Source: Hyaloperonospora brassicae
Lineage: Eukaryota; Oomycota; Peronosporomycetes; Peronosporales; Peronosporaceae
Assembly (NCBI GenBank): GCA_947650285.1
Contig: CANTFL010000561.1
Location: 62,001 to 126,000, forward strand
Reading direction: 5' to 3'
DNA length: 64,000 nt
Each line of letters opens with the position of its first letter. Within the stretch, counting starts at the first letter, position 1. This document shows, in pieces, positions 40,296 to 50,778 of this stretch. The notes under the pieces are model-generated. The model worked only from the letters and a program-made list of their open reading frames with translations, made no database searches and was not told the DNA's origin. Position numbers and translations under genes: made by a program.

Positions 40296-42090
40296 ATGTG
40301 GTCAGTGAGATGCTGTCACAACAGCACCGTTTACAGAAAGCAGAGTCGATGATCACGATGACAAAGCGGCGCCGTCCTCTTTGTTTTCCAGCAGCGTTCT
40401 GTCGATGGCCATGTAAGTGAATGAAGGACAAACGCTGTGTTTTAATCGTTCTTTACTATTCGTCTTCGTGAACTCGAAGGACCGCACATTCCGTCACCTA
40501 TGTCTCGTGCCCTTTCCAGGTGATGCGAATCGTGTATCTACGTCGTCGTCTCATCGACTGTTCGTTGACGCATCGCCGCTAGCGACCAATTATGTATATC
40601 GGCAACGTGGCACGCCTGCTGCGCGGATCCGTGGCTCGACGCTTTTCAATAATATTGCGTTCACTTGTGATCAGCAGCTTGACCTTCGCTGAACAGTCTC
40701 ACGATCCGCTTCTGATTCCGCTGTCGCAAGATTCGCAATCTGCGAGAGCACTCGACTCAGTCAGCTCTTGACTCACAAATTTACAATCACGCGGGCGCTG
40801 AACTGGAACGATCGCACGTACCAATAACGGCTGAGATGTTTTTCTGCCCAGTGCATTCAAGTAAAGTCACGACGGTATCGAGACTAGATAATCCAGTATT
40901 TTGCTTGTACGTAATTCGAATTCCAGCTCCGTTTGCAACGTCAGCGAGACAAAATGCCAGCCAGAAGCATTCTTGCCTCGCGCACACAGTGGACAACGGC
41001 ATTTTCTACGAGAAGTCAAAGATGGCCAGTGGCGATACTTGAGACCGCTTTACCGTTGCAAGCTACCCTTGTTGCACTCCAGAGCCGCCGTTGCATCAGC
41101 ATCAGTGTCCAGTATGAATGGACGCCACTTCAACAACAGTATCTGTGTGTAGCCCCTCACGTCTTTACGAGTGCACTGACGCAACACGATCAAGAACCAG
41201 TTGTCACTTCTTCCATCTACCTGTCAGTCATCTTTACTGCTGTGCACATCGTCAAAAAGCTACAAGTCCATCATTCATTAGCCATCTCGTCTCAGTGCCA
41301 CGGCCTCTCACTCCAATATGCAGCATGCGTAAAGCAACATATCTTTAACCCATGGCTGCTTCGATCGTCTTGCAGGCGCTGCAAAAGAGATGGAACGCTT
41401 TGCGGCGCTGATAATTGTCATCATGAATTCAGCTGTTTTCCATCCTACAAGTTCACCGTTTCTCCATGACCACTGGCGATTCGCACGCATGAGAGATGCT
41501 ACAGCCGCAGTGTTGAGCTTGCTAGATACGATCACAGATCGCCAAGCGCCCCTGCGACATCTCCCGTCTGTACATGGCGTTTCGACGCAAAGAAAGGTGC
41601 TTTCCTCCTCGTACAGCCGCCGATGGTGTACTGACCTTTGCTCATGGTGACTCGGCTATGTTAACGCATGATCCAGCGTTCGCTTGCATTAGCATGCATA
41701 CATTTGTTGGCTATCGAGTCAACTCGGTCCGACCTAAGCGGGATGTTCAGCTCTACTATTTGCTGTTTGTTCGGCCCAAGAATCTGCTGCTCTATTTGAG
41801 CTGCGCGATAAAAATCGATACGAGCTAAAGCTGTAGCTGCATAACTTCTCCAACCTGCGCTTCCACAACTCATGGTGAGGTTCTGTTCCAACATCTCTTC
41901 GTGAACTGACATCAACATCACACAGTCGTCACTCCCAAGTCGAACGCATTCCAGTGACAAGCTCCTGCGTTGCAATGCCAGAGTAGCACGTGACCTTTCT
42001 TCACCAGATCACGCAACATTTTCTGCTTGCAGACAGAAAAACCACAGTCCACGGCCGAGCACGCGCCATTGCGAACGTACAAAATACGCA
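40296..42090. other. coding-like stretch, gene model unresolved
   Basis: Coding-like frames occur on both strands. On +, a frame from about 40206 (IVAEVAEKSTASSGLSVHGN) runs past the end of the previous gene to a good donor (GTAAGT at 40409). An acceptor CCCTTTCCAG follows at about 40519, joining in frame to CDANRVSTSSSHRLF. On + 40933-41469 is open for 178 codons. On -, 41975-41661 (104 codons, SYAATALARIDFYRAAQIEQ) and 41535-41308 (75 codons, KRSISFAAPARRSKQPW) look equally plausible. I recognise no domain and cannot decide the strand. Confidence 0.35.
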
Positions 42091-42215
42091 TATACTACGC
42101 ACACCTTCGATTGCTTGGGACGTCGTCACTCGACTTTGTACTCCATATCGTCACACAATTATATAATATCTGCCCACCTGCTTGGCGGACGTGAGGAAGC
42201 TGTCCATACCAAGAA

Positions 42216-43373
42216 TTACGTAAAATCTCCAACGTCTTCGTCGTCATCGACGCCCAACTCGGGCTCCGACTCTGCTCTTTCCAGGACAGGAATCGCAAAC
42301 GAGTCATCGGCTTCCGAGTCACAAAACGAAGGCTCCATGACTGGACTCAGAACGTCCATTGAATCAGCGTCAATGATCTCAAACGCAGCAGCCTTATCCC
42401 GCGAGATGAACGGGCGTAGCAACCCATTACGCGTCTGCGCTCCCACAAACCATCGACGATGACGCAGACTCTGCAGTTCGCCGTCCCATCCAAGATCGAA
42501 TTGAAACCAGCGCTTAAACTGCATTGGTCTGCGCTGGATCAGCTTCAACCCACTCGAGCTCGCGTACAGCACGTCGCGAGGCTTGTCATAGTCTTCAAAC
42601 TCCACCCGCACGCAGTTGTACGCCGAGACGCGAACAGCTAGCCGCAGCGACGTCGGTTTCTGGCGAAACGCCCAGTCCTTCTCGCTCGGATCGTCTTGCA
42701 CCAAGTAGAGCTCGTCGCCCAACCGTTTCGCAAACTTGCCCGTGCCTTTGAGCCGCAAGTACACGCGCTTCCCGCGCAGCGTTTCCATCTGCCTGTTCTT
42801 CTCCATGGCAACGTCTCGAAGCCGCTGCAGCTGCAGCTCCAGTCGCTCGAGCGCTTGGACCGACTTGGCCGACGACGTCAGGAACGGCACTTTCGTCTCG
42901 GATCGAGACAGCACCTGCTTCGACCAGCCCACGCCGGTGGTACACCAGAGCGCCACGTGCTCGCAATTGAGCGACAAGAGGCTAAAGTGGCCCTGGCCGA
43001 GCCCCAACAAGAAGCGGCAGCGCGCGAGCACCACCGGCGGCGCGTCGGCGTGTGTCCGGTGGACTTCGCCCAGTCGCGACGACGCTTCGCCCACGAGCGA
43101 CGAGTTGTACTGCACGCGCCGCATGTCGGCCAGCGGCCGCTGGTTGAGGAACTCGGCGAGACTCGTGAGCTGGAACTTCGAGTCGGCTTGGCCCGCGCGG
43201 AAGCCCCTCTTGCGCGACCAGACGTGGGCCACGAGGATGGCGGCGGCGCTCTCGCCCGGGGCAAAGACAATGCCGTGGTGCGTGTAGCGGAAGGGCCAGC
43301 GCGTGGTGTCCCAGATGCAGATGTGGTCGGCCCGGCGCAGACTCGCGACCGTCTGCACTTCGCACGTGTTCAT
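42216..43373 (-). CDS. LRAT-domain protein with C-terminal beta-rich domain
   Basis: The chosen start is the ATG at 43373 (MNTCEVQTVASLRRADHICI), giving 385 residues. The frame is open 44 codons further up, but that part reads low-complexity repeat translation (SVRPSDRPIA). Residues 16-146 form an LRAT/NlpC-P60-type domain: ADHICIWD, the His pair in YTHHGIVFAP (32-33), TSLAEFLN, and the catalytic Cys in LLSLNCEHVALWCTTG (Cys137). A short coiled coil (ALERLELQLQRLRDVAMEK) leads to a second domain of about 130 residues (KRVYLRLKGTGKFAKRLGDE, KRWFQFDLGWDGEL, RNGLLRPFISRD). It looks like a beta-trefoil or similar fold; that is a guess. LRAT proteins transfer acyl groups or cleave lipids. An acidic tail ends the protein. 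Confidence 0.8.
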   Translation of the reverse strand: MNTCEVQTVASLRRADHICIWDTTRWPFRYTHHGIVFAPGESAAAILVAHVWSRKRGFRAGQADSKFQLTSLAEFLNQRPLADMRRVQYNSSLVGEASSRLGEVHRTHADAPPVVLARCRFLLGLGQGHFSLLSLNCEHVALWCTTGVGWSKQVLSRSETKVPFLTSSAKSVQALERLELQLQRLRDVAMEKNRQMETLRGKRVYLRLKGTGKFAKRLGDELYLVQDDPSEKDWAFRQKPTSLRLAVRVSAYNCVRVEFEDYDKPRDVLYASSSGLKLIQRRPMQFKRWFQFDLGWDGELQSLRHRRWFVGAQTRNGLLRPFISRDKAAAFEIIDADSMDVLSPVMEPSFCDSEADDSFAIPVLERAESEPELGVDDDEDVGDFT

Positions 43374-43437
43374 TGCGGCCGGAAGCGACGACGGCGACGG
43401 CGACGCAAATACCGTTTTAAACGACCAAATCGCTGCA

Positions 43438-43470
43438 ATCGGTCGGTCGGACGGACGGACGGACGGACTC
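43438..43470. repeat. tetranucleotide microsatellite (GGTC)n/(GGAC)n
   Basis: GGTCGGTC followed by about five GGAC units lies 65-100 bp upstream of the LRAT gene start, in its presumed promoter or leader. Confidence 0.8.
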
Positions 43471-43989
43471 CGACTGGCGATTGAACTCACTGCCCAACTG
43501 CCCAACTAACTCGCGGATTATCGGTCGTCGTTGGTCTATTTGGCTGTCTGACGCGATCGGTCGGTTTGTTTGTTTGTTCGAGTGTCGGTCTCTTGTCAGT
43601 AGTCGACGGATCGGAGACTGAGACGCAGCTGTTGATTGATGGCACGCGACCACTTGTGACGATTCTCCTTCCTCTGCCGTCGCAAGAGTTCGGTGTACGC
43701 TCGACGACGAAAGAACGACCGCGAGCACATGGTGCGCTGAGCCATGTGGTCCGCACTTTCGACACGTTGCGTCCAGCGATCACTTGACGCTTCCGAACGC
43801 GATCGTGATCGACGACACGGTCAAAGGCGTCGAGGGAACCGACTCGACGACAACGATACACTGCTGCGTGTGTACGCGAGTGTGGCTCGTGCTTGCGCGC
43901 AAAGAACAATACTGCGGCGGACTCCATCGCACCGTTGACACAGTGTGCCGTCTGAGTCGATTGACGACTTGCGATGCAAGAGATGACAA

Positions 43990-44784
43990 CGAACGGCTTG
44001 AAAAGTGTCATGCAGTTGTGCTTGATGTTGCTTGTGGTCCTTGTACAAGTGCTTTGGTTGCTGGAGATCACTCATCTGCTGTCAGGAGAAAGAAATGTGT
44101 GTGTGTGGTATCAGCGAGTCAAGTGCTCAGCTGACGACGTCTCATGTAATTGAAGAACAAGTTCGAAAGACGCATATGGTCGCCGGCGCTCATTACTGTA
44201 GATGATTAGCAGCGAGAGCTTGCACAGCAGCTTCAGTTCAATTTGTACAGTTGTAACGCACCGCTTGTAGATGTATTTGTCTGGGCTATAAAGACGGTTT
44301 CGAAGCGGTACAGCGCTATCATTGTGACGTAAGTTCGTAGAGACAAGTGCAAGATCGTTATGTGTTCTGTCGCGAGCTAACAAGTGCTCAACAACGCAGA
44401 ATTGTCGAGAGTATGACAAGCTCCGATGAGGCACGACATGCTGTATTTGACATTCAGCGCCAAAACCATGAGGGGGCATGTATAGTAATTTGGGAGAGAC
44501 TTGTGATGGGACTGAAAACACACTTGAGACTTAGTCATTGCAGCCGCCTGTAGACAGAGGAAGCATTGCAACACCGGTCGCAAACATATGTCGAGCGTGT
44601 GCGGCCTGCAGCAATTGCCACTACTTTGTTTACTTCTTCGTTACAATGGCTAACGCAGCTACGAGATAGGTTGCGAACACTAACCTTGGTACTATACTGC
44701 AAAAATGATGGAAATACTAGGCTCAAACGACCGCTCCGTACTTTGTCAGTCAAGTCTGCAACGTCACGTGAATATATTTAATGT
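43990..44784 (+). CDS. spliced gene of unknown function (partial model)
   Basis: The best evidence is an in-frame splice. An open stretch with RELAQQLQFNLYSCNAPLVD and VFVWAIKTVSKRYSAIIVT ends at a GTAAGT donor (44329). The intron ends CGCAG at 44399, and the frame continues IVESMTSSDEARHAVFDIQR and NHEGACIVIWERL. A further short intron (44503-44553, 51 bp) would join TEEALQHRSQTYVERVRPAA and TLFTSSLQWLTQLRDRL, ending at 44784. Upstream exons are unclear; a frame starting MQLCLMLLVVLVQVLWLLEI near 44009 is one option. I recognise no family. The start coordinate is approximate. Confidence 0.42.
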
Positions 44785-45319
44785 AATAAAGTACCAGAGA
44801 TGTTACGACGACCTATATGCAATAATGTCAAGCACAGAAATAGACCAAGTTGCCATCATCAGTTGAGTCCGATCACTCATAGTCATGGTCGCCGAATGCA
44901 GATTACGAAGAACGCGCATGCAAATAAGTGATGGAGTCACAATTACCCGTTGCCTATTATATAAACGCGATATGCCTGAGAGCCCATCAATTGTATCAAA
45001 ACATAGCATTAAACAGTGAAGACAGATCACCTCAACTTTGTACTAAGCGTCACAACAACAGCAGACCTTACGGGTGGAAGCAATTCCGTTTTCACCTTCG
45101 GGCTTGTTCTTGGCGTCGCCTGATGTGCGCCTGTCCGTCCCAATCGCCTTTTATGCACCTATCCTTCCACGGCCTACGTATACGTTTTCTTGTTTCCACT
45201 TCCAAATTTGCTGAGCACCGCGCACCGCCCGATCAGGCCCGTACCAGATGACATGTTTGGAAGAACTCTTTGTACAACAACCTGCCTCACGCTTCTTAGC
45301 TTGAGCCCGAACTCTTCAG
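44785..45319. other. intergenic, nothing recognised
   Basis: Only frames under 110 codons occur (44928-45251 +), with no domain. The 5' end of the LINE may lie in this stretch, but I see no clear boundary. Confidence 0.4.
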
Positions 45320-45332
45320 TCCACCACGCCCC

Positions 45333-47870
45333 ATGCGCGGGTCGGCGGGCCCCGTCACGGAGGAGCTGCCGCCGCATGACAGCGCACCGCCCGACCAAGA
45401 GGTCGGCGATCGTCGACCCCAGGAGCCGGAGGGCCACTCTCACAGGGAGGGGTCGCTGCCTAGTAGGGTAGGAGAGGATCAACGCGCTGTCTTTTCTGAG
45501 GGAGATGACACGGGTCGTTGTCTGCTTCGTCTGCGACGCTCGGCGACACAGCTTTACCTGAGGGCGTCCCTACCGATTTGACGCCTGTTCCCTGTCAACC
45601 GTCGCCTGTTCCCTGTCAACCGTCGCCTGTTCCCTGTCAACCGTCGCCTAAGGCTAAGCAGGGACCCGAAACAGAGTAGGTCCCTACCAACCGTCGCGCA
45701 ATTCCAAGCCGAAAGCCGGATCACCGCATGTCCCAGGCGACCAGTCGCTTGACACTCCGACGCGTGACGAGCTCCGGGCGGATCGCTATCACTCGTCCGG
45801 CCGCAAGACATCTACGCGGCGTTATAGGATATTCGAAAAACGGGGATAAGTGAGCCTCCACGTGAAGAATGGCTTACGACGCTAGCCGAGCTATTCACGA
45901 TAGTCCACGACTCCGTAAAAATTGACGTGGAGCTCGTCCCTCCGGGAAAGAAGTGTTTCCCAAGATTTCGACGCGACGAAAAAGTCACCCTTTCCCAGTT
46001 CTTCGAGGTCGCGTGTGTGAGATGTGATGCCACGTACGCGGCTTGGACGGATTACGCCACGAAAGTGACCCAAAAACTTTACAACACTAATTAGACCTTC
46101 CGGCCTATTGTTCGGAGCATGATCAGCAAGGTAAAATGGGCTCGGTTAAAGCCATTGAATCAGTGGGCACCGTCCCCTAAGACGGGCCGTGGAGCCACGG
46201 AGGGAGGGGAACGCCTCCAAGAGCGCCATGGAACCTACAAAGTCTTCGTGATAAATTCGGCGGTCTACAACTCGCAGGACATTGCGACTTTACGGGCGCT
46301 GTGTCTGCAGCCAGCAACCTCCAAGAGCGGTGTCCAGCTTCGTAACGGCACACTAGATGAGTGGAGGATTATCAGCGGGCTAGCGGGGGGAAGCATCGTA
46401 TGCAGGCGCCTGCCGGTGTTTTAAGTAGCGTTCTGAATTCGAAGGAACGCGTCCGACTATCCTGGACTATTTGGGCCCAGGTGGAGGGTAAACTCGTGTT
46501 GCACCTGCGTAGAGGGACAAACATTCGTCTATGTCGACAGACCACAAGTGCTATCAAGGAAGATATATTGTTGGCTGCGGAACGATTGCGAGTGGACCAG
46601 GAAGTTCTTCGGCGTTTTCTCAATTAAGCGAAGACAATTAGCTACAACCCCCCTTCAACGCTGCATTCACTTTTATTTTTTTGACCGTGTCACAGCACGA
46701 AATTTCGAGTTAGTATCCGTCCCGTTTCGGAACGAGGTCTACCGTGTGACCAACATGCATCTTCCGGACAAGGGGTCAATTTGGGCCCGTCAACTCAGCC
46801 GTGATGGCACGCGTCTGGCTACTGAGCGGGAACATGCAGTGGAGCTATATAAAGTCACCCGATTCACGGATATTGGCCGGCTGACTACTTATTTCCAAGA
46901 GCATATTGCTGCGGAATTTGATTTGGAGGATACGGATACGTGTACACCCAATTCCCAAACTTCTATTGTGTGGCGATTGACAGTCATGATGGCTGGCTGT
47001 CCTACATTTTTGCGCGGAATCGTACGCCTTATTTAGTTTGGCGTACCTATCATTCTTAAGCACCCAGATGTTGGGCGTCGTTCACAATGTCTCTATTGTA
47101 GGGACCTGGGTCACACCATGGCGAGATGTTCGTATACGGAGAAACAAGTGGCCGGACCCGGCAGCAGGGTTGCAACTGACCGCTTAATTTCCGGTCTAGA
47201 GGATTTGGCCGCGCCATTCAGCAGTCTGGAGGAACTTAAAGAGGCGGCTGCGAACCGGTTGACACTACAGCAGGAACAGGACAAAAGGAGGCAGGCGGCC
47301 GTGGAACCTACCTCGTCCGTGGCAGGTGCACTCACCACACCCGAGACCACGATACCTAGCGCTAGAACTTCTCATAATCCCTCGGATGTCCGTGGGACTG
47401 CACCATTGTCCAAGAAAAGATGGGTGACAGTCCCTATCCGCAGGGGTAAGAAGCTCCAATCCCGTACGAAGACACTTGCCACGAGTAATACAGTGGCATC
47501 ATCGGTTTGCGCAGGTCTCGATGATTGGCCTGAGGACACAGACGTTAGTCTACCGTCCGGTAAACCCACCTCTCCTGTCGAAGAAACGGTAGACCTCACG
47601 GCTGAGAACGTCGCCAAGCCGGTCGATGTCCACGTGACTTTGGCGACCGAGAAGGAATCGTTGCATCTCTGTTCATCGAAACCGCCTAGCCGGCGACCGA
47701 TATCTCAGCTTGTTACGCTCAAGCAGCGTGAACGAGAAACGTTACGCAAACTATTGGCAGATGGGAATCTTAGCATGGGGATCCTGCTGCTGGTAGAGGA
47801 TTCTGTGGAACGCGATATCCACGATTTACCCGCTCTTGAACGGGCCCTTGGTCTGAGCCACCAGTCATAA
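45333..47870 (+). pseudogene. LINE ORF1 relic (RNA-binding, CCHC knuckle)
   Basis: The frame begins MRGSAGPVTEELPPHDSAPP (45333) and soon shifts. It passes a 21-bp tandem repeat, VPPGKKCFPRFRRDEKVTLS (about 45930) and a beta-alpha-beta-like part at 46660-47030 (FELVSVPFRNEVYRVTNM, TTYFQEHIAAEFDLED). The knuckle CLYCRDLGHTMARC (47090-47131, CX2CX4HX4C, all ligands kept) follows. After it comes a 240-codon open tail, Ser/Thr/Lys-rich (47118-47870, LKQRERETLRKLLADGNLSM). The layout, an RRM-like part plus knuckle, is common in ORF1 proteins of L1/Tad-type elements. Confidence 0.75.
45583..45645 (+). repeat. 3 x 21-bp tandem repeat in LINE ORF1
   Basis: GCCTGTTCCCTGTCAACCGTC occurs three times without change. 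In one frame it encodes a seven-residue repeat, PVPCQPS. Being a multiple of three, it keeps the reading frame. Confidence 0.9.
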
Positions 47871-48450
47871 CCCCCGCAACAGGAAATTGTCTGGCGATGG
47901 CGATCGCGCAAGCGGTGGCGAACCATGATCTGGACGCCCAAGACACTATATTGGAGAACAGTATCGCTTGTAATGATCGTGGCATCTGTTGGACGAGTTT
48001 ATTAACTTTTGACGAGCAATTTACCCACTCTGACCGCACGGGGACAATTGTGAATGTGTTGCGGGGCTGGGAAGTAATGGACGCTCGTAGATCCTCGAAA
48101 CAATTTTAGTGGTACCTACATAAATACTCTGTGACACCATCTACCCGACTAGAAATGATTGAGAAGCATAATTGGGGAAGTTGCGAAATTATATCAATAG
48201 CGGCAAACTTTCTGCAGCGTCAGATATTTGCTTGCACACAATACATATGGCCTCCATTCCTGGACCTGATCCCTGTATCGTCCTAGGACGATTACAAGAG
48301 GTGCTAAAATTTTCGAGACCGAACATCACGTACCACTGGAGACTGGCCAGTGCGCCCACGCGATCTCAGTTGCTAAATCTACGGACAAGAACCCACCGCT
48401 TATTTTGCGATTCTTGGGAGATCATTACTCGGCTCACATTTATACCCGGT
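47866..48450 (+). pseudogene. OTU-like cysteine protease region of the LINE
   Basis: Directly after the ORF1 tail, in another frame, the sequence reads PATGNCLAMAIAQAVANHDL, which fits the OTU catalytic box (D/T-G-N-C-L-x-x-A-I-A; Cys codon at 47888). About 80 residues on come LHKYSVTPSTRLEMIEKHNW and GSCEIISIAANFLQRQIF, matching the W-G-x-x-E-I-x-x-x-A helix of OTU folds, then FACTQYIWPP. The third box is LRFLGDHYSAHIYT (48405-48446) with the catalytic His at 48423 followed by an aromatic residue, as in OTU proteases. Spacing between Cys and His is about 178 codons. The pieces lie in three frames, so it is decayed. Cysteine protease domains are known in some other LINE clades. Confidence 0.6.
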
Positions 48451-48749
48451 CTCCAAGTGTTGATGCGTGCTCTCTTCTCGACGAGACGAAAAAGTATCCC
48501 GCGGTGCCGCAACATTCGGGAGATAAGGACGTCATTTTGCAGACTACAGAGCACCGGCTCTCCACCGAGGTCACTATCGACCCATCTTCGATTGTTCACG
48601 CCAGTTTCAACGGGTCTCAACTGGCGTTTCTTCCGTCTGCTTGGTACACCTATGATCAACCGATTGCTCAAAAGAGGGCGCACTCGACTACTCCTGCTAA
48701 AGAAGAACAAATTCGGCAAATTATGCGGACTAAGTTAGCGGGAGATGTT

Positions 48750-49469
48750 TAAGATGGGGAGGCTGTTATGCAAATCTTTCCACACAGCATCAGGTCAGCG
48801 GATCTTATGGCCCCAAGAGCGACCTGTTCGGATATGTGGCGTAAACATGGGGACGCCTGGCCGGTTTCGGCTACGGTCGCATTTTTCCACGTTCACAGTA
48901 GCACAGATGAGTGGGTTCAGGTGTCGCAGCGGGAGCCACGGGTTCTTCTTTCCTTACCGCAAAGCTTCCCCTATCCGAAGGAGATCATCCATGCTATCGT
49001 CGATCAGGTTTTTGAGAGCTGTACAGCTGCATGGAGACGTATCTGTGTCTAAGCGCGCTTGGTTTACTATCGCTCAAGGACGACGCATCCTGCGACACGC
49101 CAGTGGTTGGATGCATGGGGCGTCAAGTTCACACGGCCATCCCCATATAAGCTTCCGGATCTTACCGACAGCCGCGACGACTGGGTACGTCTCCGCGCTA
49201 ATAGTTATGGCAACGACCTGATCTTGAAACTATGTGACGTGAACTACAAATGTCGCGTTCGCAAGCTTATTATTTGCACCGGATTGTACGAGAAAGAAAT
49301 TCGAGTTCTACTTGGTCAAGAAGGTTGTACGGATAACGGGGCTATGCACCGTCTCAATCGTTACCTCAAAGGGTTCTTTAAGCATGTGGGTCGTTATCGT
49401 GAAGCGTCCGCTACCAAATCTCACAATGTGGATTGGGTCAAACTCGCGAGCTCTTCGCCGGTGCTATAG
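48750..49469 (+). pseudogene. LINE region between protease and endonuclease, unidentified
   Basis: Coding-like stretches in changing frames (ATVAFFHVHSSTDEWVQVSQ at about 48875; VKFTRPSPYKLPDLTDSRDD and WVRLRANSYGNDLILKLCDV at 49125-49240). No domain is recognised. It is presumably part of the LINE protein, linking protease to endonuclease. Confidence 0.45.
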
Positions 49470-49739
49470 AGAACGGAGCGGAGGAGAGCGGCCATTATTA
49501 CTAAGGGCAGCCCAGCCTTAGGAACCGGACCTCTTCTCCGGGGAAGCGGTCACGGTTCTACGGACGCTTAGGCCGTCACATCTATCGCCGGCCGACGAAC
49601 CGGTCGTAGGAGTTTGACCGCGGTTCTCAACGGTTACAGATGGTCAGACAAATTAAATCTCAGATTGTTAGGGGATTCCTAGATAAGTCCCGAGATATAT
49701 GGCTTGCTGCCTGGAGACGGACGTCGGTAGCGGACCGAC

Positions 49740-50440
49740 CGCTGGCTTGATTGCTGCAGGAGTCTTATTTCTGCAGCCAGAGCGAGGTCGACGACCTGAC
49801 CTCTACCTGGGCCATGTTATGGGGGCAGCATCCTCGGCCCGGTGGCCCCGCGTTGTCGTATTGGAATACCAGTGAACGACGGGCGGCTGGAGCGGCAATT
49901 TTGCTTCACCCTTCTATAGCCGAGTCGACAGCCGCTTGGAACATTTCTTGCTGGTTAGATCGGGTCGTCGCAGTTGAATGGAGAGATTGAGGTTGGTGGA
50001 TGTTTACGCGCCTAACAAACAATTCGATCGCGAATTTTTTTACTGCTTTACAGAGCTACCCGTGGTAACATCAAGCCACGATTCTAGCGGGAGATTTTAA
50101 TTGTGTTCAGAGCCCGACGCTTAACAGGCTCGATAGGACACGGGTGGGGCGTCCCGAAAGCGCAGCGCTTCAGACTCTTGTGGAGTCTGCCCATCTTATT
50201 GACGCACGCATTCTCAGTGAGGACGTCGAAGGCGATGGGGATAAACCTGACCCTCTCGGTTTTTCTAGATACTGGGGTCCGGATGTGGCGAGTCGGATCG
50301 ATCGTTTTTACGTGCCTCAAGACTGGTCGTCGGTGGTACAATGGGTTTCGGTCGATGAACCGCAAGTCCATTCGGACCACGAAAAGATGCGGCTGCACTT
50401 CGACGACCAGGCCGTTACTCAAGTTGTCCGGCGGAAGCAC
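49740..50440 (+). pseudogene. LINE APE-type endonuclease
   Basis: The N-terminal motif LLQESYF (about 49748-49770) carries the metal-binding Glu. RRAAGAAILLHPSIAES follows, then VDVYAPNKQFDREFF (after a frameshift near 49990), LAGDFNCVQSPTLNRLDRTR (about 50087), SRIDRFYVPQDWS (about 50289) and VHSDHEKM, with the catalytic SDH (about 50366-50390). All main motifs of an apurinic-type nuclease are present. It would nick the target DNA to prime reverse transcription. Two or more frameshifts and a TGA at 49988 make it inactive. Confidence 0.82.
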
Positions 50441-50778
50441 CGTTTAATTACTTATCCCATCCGATCGGCGCAGCCAGTTCGTGTTGTAGCGGAGTTATTG
50501 TCCATCCTGATAGAAGAAGGAGTGGGGCATGGTGCGTCGACTTCGACTTGGGACGATACCGCTGGAGTGTCCATAAGCGTTTAAAGCGGCTCAACAAACG
50601 TGTACGCCAGAGGCAAAATTTAGTTGTGCGCCGGATGTAGACCCAAAGCTGAGAGCACCTTCTGACGCGCAAAGCGCTGGTGGACGTTACGGTGGAGGAG
50701 GCTCAAGAGGAGCATTTGGTCCGATCAGGCAACCGGCTTGAACGCACCATGGAATAACTTCGGAGGAATTTTAAGTGT

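Noticed and set aside
42696..43484. Plus frame of 262 codons
   Set aside because: It is antisense to the LRAT gene, whose motifs are unambiguous.
43487..44071. Minus frame of 194 codons
   Set aside because: It is Arg/Ser-rich with no domain, and lies over the promoter of the LRAT gene and the 5' part of the spliced + strand gene. More likely a shadow.
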